DNA of 9,470 bases from positions 1 through 9,470 of the forward strand of contig JAGLNY010000076.1 in NCBI GenBank assembly GCA_023139255.1. Direction: 5' to 3'. The stretch comes from Spirochaetales bacterium (lineage in GTDB: Bacteria > Spirochaetota > Spirochaetia > JABMQR01). This document shows positions 1 through 5,152 of this stretch, piece by piece. The position numbers and the translations under genes are program-made. Numbering within the stretch: position 1 is the first letter of the stretch; each line of letters begins with the position of its first letter. A model generated the notes under the pieces. It had not been told where the DNA came from. It worked only from the letters and a program-made list of their open reading frames with translations, and did not search any database.

Positions 1-795
1 TTTTTTATATCTTCTCCCTGTATAGTGCACATTTACTTTCGCTGAAAGATCGGCGGCCTTACCCCAGGCATTTATTCCATCTCCTACAAAAAGCCCATAA
101 AGAGTTCCCTGTTTGACTACCATGTTAAAATACAATCTTGGTATATCTATGAATTCAGCCGACCTGTTGATCAGATCTCTCACTGGAGTGTCCTTTGTCC
201 CGTTGATTACCGCATTAGATATTAATCCCCCAAGCCAGTGAAACATATTTAATATTTCCATTCCACATATGCCGGGGAAAAAATATTTATTCCCTCCTGA
301 AAAACCAACAATTTCATGAGGGTATACCGGGCCTAACACCATGAGTAGATCATAATTAAAAATCAATCTATTTATTGATATTTCAACTTCCCTATCCATC
401 ATTCCACCGGTTATTTCTCTTACTTCTGACGCCTTTATTTTACCTATTTTAATCAGTGCATCAGTATTATCCCATTCATGATTGAAAAATATTGTTTTGT
501 TACTGTATTTTTCGCTGTACTCTTTTTCTGTTATACAGACTCTTTTAAATATTTCATTTAGGGGCATCGGCTGATGTGTTCCCAATGCAATAATAGCATC
601 CACACACTCAACTTCATTCTGGATCTTGTCAAAGATGCCTTTATACAAAAGATCCACAGGTGCCGTTCTTGTGGAGTCAGGGAGTATGAGTAAAACCTTT
701 TTCCTCTCCCAGACCATTTTCGAGAGTGCGTTTTCGATTATTAAAAGAGCTTCTTTTTCTTCAAGACGTTTGTCCCCACAACCCCAACCAATCAT
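1..795 (-). CDS. LarA-type (DUF2088) nickel-pincer racemase/epimerase, 3' end off window
   Basis: The first 265 residues of a LarA-family protein; the frame has no stop down to base 1, so the C-terminal part (the family is about 420 aa) lies outside. Seen in order: PDSTRTAP (residues 39-46), LGTHQP (71-76), PHEIVGFSGGNK (159-170) and PGICG followed by MFH (H186). Against Lactiplantibacillus LarA these place R43, H74, H160, K170 and H186 at the positions of Arg75, catalytic His108 and His174, Lys184 (which carries the nickel-pincer nucleotide) and nickel ligand His200. The K-to-H spacing of 16 is the same. The family racemises or epimerises 2-hydroxy acids in the cytoplasm; known homologues act on substrates other than lactate, so the substrate here is open. 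The N-terminus is shorter than usual. ATG at 795 was chosen because AAGG stands 5 bases upstream; in-frame GTG (816) or TTG (819) are alternatives. The gene lies 34 bases after the MoaD-like gene. Family call firm, substrate unknown. Confidence 0.88.
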   Translation of the reverse strand, partial: MIGWGCGDKRLEEKEALLIIENALSKMVWERKKVLLILPDSTRTAPVDLLYKGIFDKIQNEVECVDAIIALGTHQPMPLNEIFKRVCITEKEYSEKYSNKTIFFNHEWDNTDALIKIGKIKASEVREITGGMMDREVEISINRLIFNYDLLMVLGPVYPHEIVGFSGGNKYFFPGICGMEILNMFHWLGGLISNAVINGTKDTPVRDLINRSAEFIDIPRLYFNMVVKQGTLYGLFVGDGINAWGKAADLSAKVNVHYTGRRYKK

Positions 796-800
796 ATATA

Positions 801-804
801 CCTT
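801..804 (-). promoter_or_regulatory. Ribosome binding site of the LarA-type gene
   Basis: On the minus strand AAGG is followed by TATAT and then ATG (795). The 5-base spacing is slightly short but usable. It favours the ATG over the upstream in-frame GTG at 816 and TTG at 819, which have no comparable purine-rich stretch before them. Confidence 0.5.
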
Positions 805-829
805 ATCCGTTTGCACCAATTATCAACGA

Positions 830-1096
830 TTACCCACCGAGACTGATAGGTACTACATAAAACTCATCATCGTCATTTATTGTGATCCCAGCATCTGTTA
901 CAAGTGACATGCTTTTCCCGTTTAATATGACCGTGTAAAGCACATCATTTCCTATCACCTTTTCAATTTCTTTTTTTATGACTAAAACCGCTTCTTTTAG
1001 TTCATTTGAAAGTCCGACCTCAATAAAGTTTTTGTCTTTACTGGTTTTTCTTGAAAAACTGCCAAAAAACCTGATCGTTACCCTTACCATATCCAT
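830..1096 (-). CDS. MoaD/ThiS-like sulfur carrier protein paired with the tungsten oxidoreductase
   Basis: An 88-residue protein with the size and layout of a ubiquitin-like sulfur carrier. It has an N-terminal strand (VRVTIRFFGSF, about residues 4-14), a central helix (about 31-47), a VILNG strand-turn (about 56-60), an acidic DDDE turn before a last strand, and a C-terminal Gly-Gly. In MoaD the terminal glycine is adenylated by MoeB-like enzymes and thiocarboxylated to supply the dithiolene sulfur of the pterin cofactor. The start lies 2 bases after the oxidoreductase stop, so translation is probably coupled. A dedicated copy here fits supply of tungstopterin to the adjacent enzyme. No MoaE, MoaA or other cofactor genes are visible. 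Initiation could be at residue 1 or at Met3 (1090); the ribosome binding site is weak (GAG). ThiS or a tungsten-specific role cannot be separated from MoaD by sequence alone. Confidence 0.85.
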   Translation of the reverse strand: MDMVRVTIRFFGSFSRKTSKDKNFIEVGLSNELKEAVLVIKKEIEKVIGNDVLYTVILNGKSMSLVTDAGITINDDDEFYVVPISLGG

Positions 1097-1098
1097 AT

Positions 1099-3021
1099 CT
1101 ATCTCAACTTTTTATTGACCCATCCTATGCCAAGTTCAAACAGTTTCCCTTCGAGAGGAACGCCATTTTTCCTGTCCCAGCCCATCATTTCGTAATACAA
1201 TGTTAGGGATTTTTCAAACTCTTCCCTATCCATCTTTGCACCCTTCAATACACCCCCTTCCAGCCCGGAAAACAACCTGTCAGGCAAGTTGTCATCTTCA
1301 CGGGTCAGCCCATGTTTTATATTGAAACTCCTGGCCAGGGTAGTTGCCCTTTCCCCTGTCTTCATCAGCTCAAACAAGCTTGTATCCCACCCTGTGACAG
1401 CTGCTATAATGTCCACAAGATGATTTACTTTCAATGTTCGAACTGGCTCAAAAACAAATATGCAAATGTCAAGGCTGTTGAACAAACTCCAATAATGCTG
1501 GAGATAGGTAAACAACTGTACCTTCTCCCCTCCAAGGCTAAGGCTTGGTACCGTGTCTAAAAGTCCCATGGGATAGAGTGCCCGCAGAAATACATTTGAA
1601 TCGTCCGTACTATGGCTGTATCCTGTAAGGGCAGGGTCAAAAGCTCCATCATGTTCATGTTGAAGATGATCTGCTCCTGTGGGTGATACCGCATAGCCGA
1701 GTCCAACCCCAAATTTTGCCCTGGGTTCTGCCATTGCAAATTCCTGGCCCTTCACATGCATGGCATATTTTTGCGCACCCTTCCCTATCTTTTCTGCTGC
1801 TCTTTTCGCTCCTTCTGCAAGAATATCTCCAAACCCTTTCCGGGAAGATATCATTTCTACCATTTTAAGCATCGCTTCGGTATTGCCATACGTAAGTTCC
1901 AAACCATCCAGGTCTTCTTTCGTGATGATCCCTTTTTCATAGCATTCCATCGCAAAGGAAATAACGACTCCTGTAGAAACGGTATCAAGTCCTAACCTGT
2001 TACACAGCTCATGAGCTTTTGGTCCGGCGAACATATCTGAAACCCCGCATAATGAACCAAAGGCTGCCAATGTCTCAAATTCCGGCCCTCCATACTTCGG
2101 GTCGATTTTATAGGGTTCCTCTGATGCAAATACCTGCTTGCACCTTACAGGGCATGCATAGCACCCATCATTTCTTATCTTCAATTTTGCATGAAGCTCA
2201 TCCGCATCGTAATCAAGTTCATCAAAATATCCTGTTGTAAAATTCTTTGTCGGCAGTGATCCTGCTGCCTGTGCCCCAAAATAGTAGTCGCTGGTCCCAT
2301 GGTTATGCTGTCCATGATTATCAGCATTGTTCTTGAAATTCTGTGCGAAAAACCTTGCTATTTCCCGTAGTTTCTCACTATTAGCAAACTCGAGTTTATT
2401 TGTTCCCCTTACAACGACTGCCTTTAGGTTCTTTGAACCCATCACAGCTCCCATGCCAGTCCTTCCATGATAGTGTGTCAGGTCGTGTGCGATACCGGAA
2501 AATCTCACAAGGTTTTCCCCAGCAGGACCAATAATCAATGTTTTGACCTTTTTATCTTCAAGTTCCTGTTTGATCAGGTCATCTGCATCACCTGTTTCCT
2601 TTCCCCAGAGGTGTGCGGCATCCTTGATTTCTACTTTTTCATTTTTTATGCTTATATATACAGGTTTTGGGGAGTTCCCCTCGACTATTATAGCTTCAAA
2701 ACCTGCAAATTTCAGTTCAGGCCCCCAGAAACCTCCAGATTCGGATTCTCCGTAAAATCCTGTTAGTGGTGATTTTGCACCTATTGAATGTCGTCCAAAG
2801 CCAGGCACCGGTGCTCCTGTTGCAATACTTGTGGAAAAGATGATCTTGTTCTCTTTTCCCAGAGGATCAGCCCCTTTTGGAATCTCTTTTAACAGAAAAT
2901 AACTGATTATCCCTCTACCCCCAAGGTATTTCCTAAAGAACTTCTCACCAGGTTCTTCAACCTTCACATCACTTGTAAAAAGATTAATTCTTAGTATTTT
3001 ACCGTTGTATCCATATGGCAT
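1099..3021 (-). CDS. Tungsten-containing aldehyde:ferredoxin oxidoreductase (AOR family)
   Basis: A 640-residue full-length member of the AOR family, which oxidises aldehydes to carboxylic acids with ferredoxin as acceptor, using a bis-pterin tungsten cofactor and one 4Fe-4S cluster. The AFOR N-domain covers about residues 4-205, with FGRHSIGAKSPLTGFYGE, GGFWGPELKFAG, IGPAGENLVRF and GRTGMGAVMGSKNLKA as hallmark segments. The C-domain follows, with PTKNF, the cluster cysteines C287-x2-C290-x3-C294, GPEFETLAAFG (312-322), the pterin-contact segment NRLGLDT (341-347), and the fourth cluster cysteine C520. These match Pyrococcus AOR cysteines 288, 291, 295 and 494 in order and spacing. H452 sits where AOR has an active-site histidine. 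No signal peptide, so cytoplasmic. A strong GGAGG site precedes the start. The gene is 28 bases after the GH42 stop and 2 bases before the MoaD-like gene. Odd points: Asn for Asp in both pterin motifs (NRLGLD, NSLDIC) and three histidine clusters. The aldehyde substrate is not deducible. Confidence 0.95.
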   Translation of the reverse strand: MPYGYNGKILRINLFTSDVKVEEPGEKFFRKYLGGRGIISYFLLKEIPKGADPLGKENKIIFSTSIATGAPVPGFGRHSIGAKSPLTGFYGESESGGFWGPELKFAGFEAIIVEGNSPKPVYISIKNEKVEIKDAAHLWGKETGDADDLIKQELEDKKVKTLIIGPAGENLVRFSGIAHDLTHYHGRTGMGAVMGSKNLKAVVVRGTNKLEFANSEKLREIARFFAQNFKNNADNHGQHNHGTSDYYFGAQAAGSLPTKNFTTGYFDELDYDADELHAKLKIRNDGCYACPVRCKQVFASEEPYKIDPKYGGPEFETLAAFGSLCGVSDMFAGPKAHELCNRLGLDTVSTGVVISFAMECYEKGIITKEDLDGLELTYGNTEAMLKMVEMISSRKGFGDILAEGAKRAAEKIGKGAQKYAMHVKGQEFAMAEPRAKFGVGLGYAVSPTGADHLQHEHDGAFDPALTGYSHSTDDSNVFLRALYPMGLLDTVPSLSLGGEKVQLFTYLQHYWSLFNSLDICIFVFEPVRTLKVNHLVDIIAAVTGWDTSLFELMKTGERATTLARSFNIKHGLTREDDNLPDRLFSGLEGGVLKGAKMDREEFEKSLTLYYEMMGWDRKNGVPLEGKLFELGIGWVNKKLR

Positions 3022-3030
3022 GTGATTTAA

Positions 3031-3035
3031 CCTCC
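3031..3035 (-). promoter_or_regulatory. Strong ribosome binding site of the tungsten oxidoreductase gene
   Basis: GGAGG on the minus strand, 9 bases before the ATG at 3021. It is the strongest Shine-Dalgarno in the window and lies in the 28-base gap after the GH42 stop. This gene therefore does not depend on coupling, unlike the GH42 gene before it. Confidence 0.75.
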
Positions 3036-3049
3036 ACTTTCGAATTTTT

Positions 3050-5152
3050 TTATCCTAACCTCTTCTTCATCCACAACAGCATCGCGCTGTTGGCGGCTAA
3101 CGAAACTGTATCACTCCCGACCGAATGGTTCCCGAACAATATATCACAACGAGTTACGCATTCGGGAATATTAACCTTAATGCTATCGTCGGTTGTGTTA
3201 AAGATAAAGTAGGCTTTTTTCGAGCCGGTTATTGACTGCCATGGAATAACATCGAGACTGTTAGTTCCGCAATCTTTCAGAAACGAATCCTGAGGTTCAC
3301 CCAGAACTTTCGATAAACTTCCACCGGACTCACTGCAATCAAGCCCTGAGAAGGCGCCAAGATACCAGGCACTGCCCTTGCCAACTTCATTTTTTGTAAG
3401 CGCAATTGAACCGTCCTCCCAGAAACCAATAGGCTCGGCATCAGATGTTTTAAGCTTTACCGCAAATGAGGCTACCCTATCGATATCGTCTTTATTAGAA
3501 TCGACAATGCGGGTCTCGCCTGCGACAAGTGTTCTGTTGTCTTCTTTGATACCAAACAGACTGCTCAGGCCATACGCCGGAATAACCGGACTGACATAGG
3601 TGTTATCACGACGGAACCCCGTACCCGCCTGGCCCAGTAAAATACCGCCTTCCTTCACAAACTCTTCCAGTTTATCACTCATATCGCTGTCCATTAAGCC
3701 ATGTCCGGGAAGGATTAAGGCTTTAAGCTTCTTTGCCTCATCAAGCCTTTGCCACGGCACCCATGTAACAGGAATATTCAGCCGGCGCAGTGTTTCATAC
3801 ACACCTGTAAATGCTTTGGAATGGAGCCTGCCGCAATTACCATATCCCATTGCGTCATTAAAATACCCGCCTTCTTCCAATTCACCCAGAAGATGGGACC
3901 TCTCATCGTAGAGTACTCCAACAACAGGTTCCTGCATTTGGTATGTATCAAAGAATTCTGCTAAATCGGTTTTTATCTTTTTCATCGCGTCTTCGAGGCT
4001 TCTGGAACGATCGTTAGGCTCTCCGTCCAAACCGACCAGGCCATACCCAAGACTTTCTTTGCCTATCCGTTCAACTTTATACTCCCATATTTTGATCCCG
4101 CCCAGACCGCGCGATACGATTTGCCAGAATTGCCACATTAAATCAGATGCATCCCTTGTTATCCATGAACAAAAATGGTCAGCATATAACTCATGTATCC
4201 AGCTTTCAGGAGAAAGGGATCTCAACCAATCTAACTGAATACCGACATTACTTTGCCTGTTTGGGTTCATTGCCATAACATTTTCCGCATCTGTCGCATA
4301 AGCCTGGGATTCCCATCCCGCGGCACAGGATGACCCGTACAGGTCCACAACCTCACACATCAATGCATCGACACAGGTATCACGCCTAACATTCTGCACC
4401 ACGGAAGATGCCCCTGCATGCCCCATAGCGGGATGGTCCGGGTCCAGCCTTTTGATAATGTCAGCCACCCAGCGAACCTGGTCGGTAAGGCTGTCAGCTG
4501 CCCAGAGACGCCAGTTATATTCAACAGCATAATCCGGTCCGGTAACAGTCCGCGCAGCGGCAGTCCAATCATGAAAACACTTACCAAATTTTTTATTGTA
4601 GGCATCGATGGTTGAATACTTTTCTTCCAGCCATTGTCCGTATGATTTACGGGAAGCGTCACAACAGCAAGCCCATCGGCTGCGATGCTCATTCCAGGCA
4701 CACCAATGCAGAATATCACGACTCTTGTAACGACTGACTAACGCCTCAATAAAGGGTTCAGCCGCCCGCCTCACTTCCTGATCGTCATAGCAGGGAATAT
4801 CAATACAGGCTAAATGTGCAACTTTCAGCACTCCTTTGGGGCTTTGCAGAGGATTCTTTACTTCAAGCCAGCTTGGGGGTACTTCCAGAACTATCTGAGG
4901 AATGACCATTAGCCCATTTTTTTCAGCGGTATCAAAAAACAAGTCAATCTCGGAAAAATCAAATTCACCTTTCTTCTGTTCGTACCAGCCCCAGTAAATC
5001 CACATCTGGATCCCGTCAAAGCCCATCTTCTTTATGTTCGCAAAATCCCGTTCCCATTCATCCAGCGGAGGTGACGGGGGACGGTAATAAGCCATCGCCA
5101 TAATCGGAGACTGAGTAGTCCTGATTTTTGTTGTTTTCTTTCCTCTTTTCAT
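3050..5152 (-). CDS. GH42-type beta-galactosidase-like glycoside hydrolase
   Basis: A 700-residue protein with the three-part plan of family 42: a TIM barrel (about 15-395), a trimerisation domain of glutamine-amidotransferase-like fold (about 405-620; ALILPGHGLMDSDMSDKLEEF, then VKEGGILLG) and a small C-terminal beta domain (about 640-697). The barrel opens with a typical GFDGIQMWIYWGWYEQKKGEFDF stretch split over residues 44-66. The acid/base is predicted as E155 in WNE (153-155) and the nucleophile as E357 in IWEYK; the latter is by position only, because the local motif is divergent. The family's structural zinc site is incomplete: C162-C163-C164 is followed by Ser167 where the last cysteine of CxCxxC is expected. 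There is no signal peptide, so it acts in the cytoplasm. Its ATG overlaps the GH2 stop (ATGA), indicating translational coupling. An internal Met18 could serve as a later start. The family mostly removes beta-galactosyl residues; real specificity is uncertain. Confidence 0.88.
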   Translation of the reverse strand: MKRGKKTTKIRTTQSPIMAMAYYRPPSPPLDEWERDFANIKKMGFDGIQMWIYWGWYEQKKGEFDFSEIDLFFDTAEKNGLMVIPQIVLEVPPSWLEVKNPLQSPKGVLKVAHLACIDIPCYDDQEVRRAAEPFIEALVSRYKSRDILHWCAWNEHRSRWACCCDASRKSYGQWLEEKYSTIDAYNKKFGKCFHDWTAAARTVTGPDYAVEYNWRLWAADSLTDQVRWVADIIKRLDPDHPAMGHAGASSVVQNVRRDTCVDALMCEVVDLYGSSCAAGWESQAYATDAENVMAMNPNRQSNVGIQLDWLRSLSPESWIHELYADHFCSWITRDASDLMWQFWQIVSRGLGGIKIWEYKVERIGKESLGYGLVGLDGEPNDRSRSLEDAMKKIKTDLAEFFDTYQMQEPVVGVLYDERSHLLGELEEGGYFNDAMGYGNCGRLHSKAFTGVYETLRRLNIPVTWVPWQRLDEAKKLKALILPGHGLMDSDMSDKLEEFVKEGGILLGQAGTGFRRDNTYVSPVIPAYGLSSLFGIKEDNRTLVAGETRIVDSNKDDIDRVASFAVKLKTSDAEPIGFWEDGSIALTKNEVGKGSAWYLGAFSGLDCSESGGSLSKVLGEPQDSFLKDCGTNSLDVIPWQSITGSKKAYFIFNTTDDSIKVNIPECVTRCDILFGNHSVGSDTVSLAANSAMLLWMKKRLG

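Noticed and set aside
626..907. 93-residue plus-strand open frame across the LarA/MoaD-like junction
   Set aside because: Antisense to two genes with conserved motifs (PDSTRTAP of LarA, terminal Gly-Gly of the carrier); its sequence is low-complexity and has no domain.
3041..3052. T-run after the GH42 stop as a terminator
   Set aside because: The run reads as T on the plus strand but as A in the minus-strand transcript, and no stem precedes it; the next gene has its own strong ribosome binding site 28 bases on.
3600..3911. 103-residue plus-strand open frame
   Set aside because: Opposite the GH42 trimerisation domain; serine/proline-rich composition typical of an antisense shadow.
4360..4719. 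119-residue minus-strand open frame
   Set aside because: Out of frame inside the GH42 barrel, which is intact across this stretch and contains the catalytic WNE motif.
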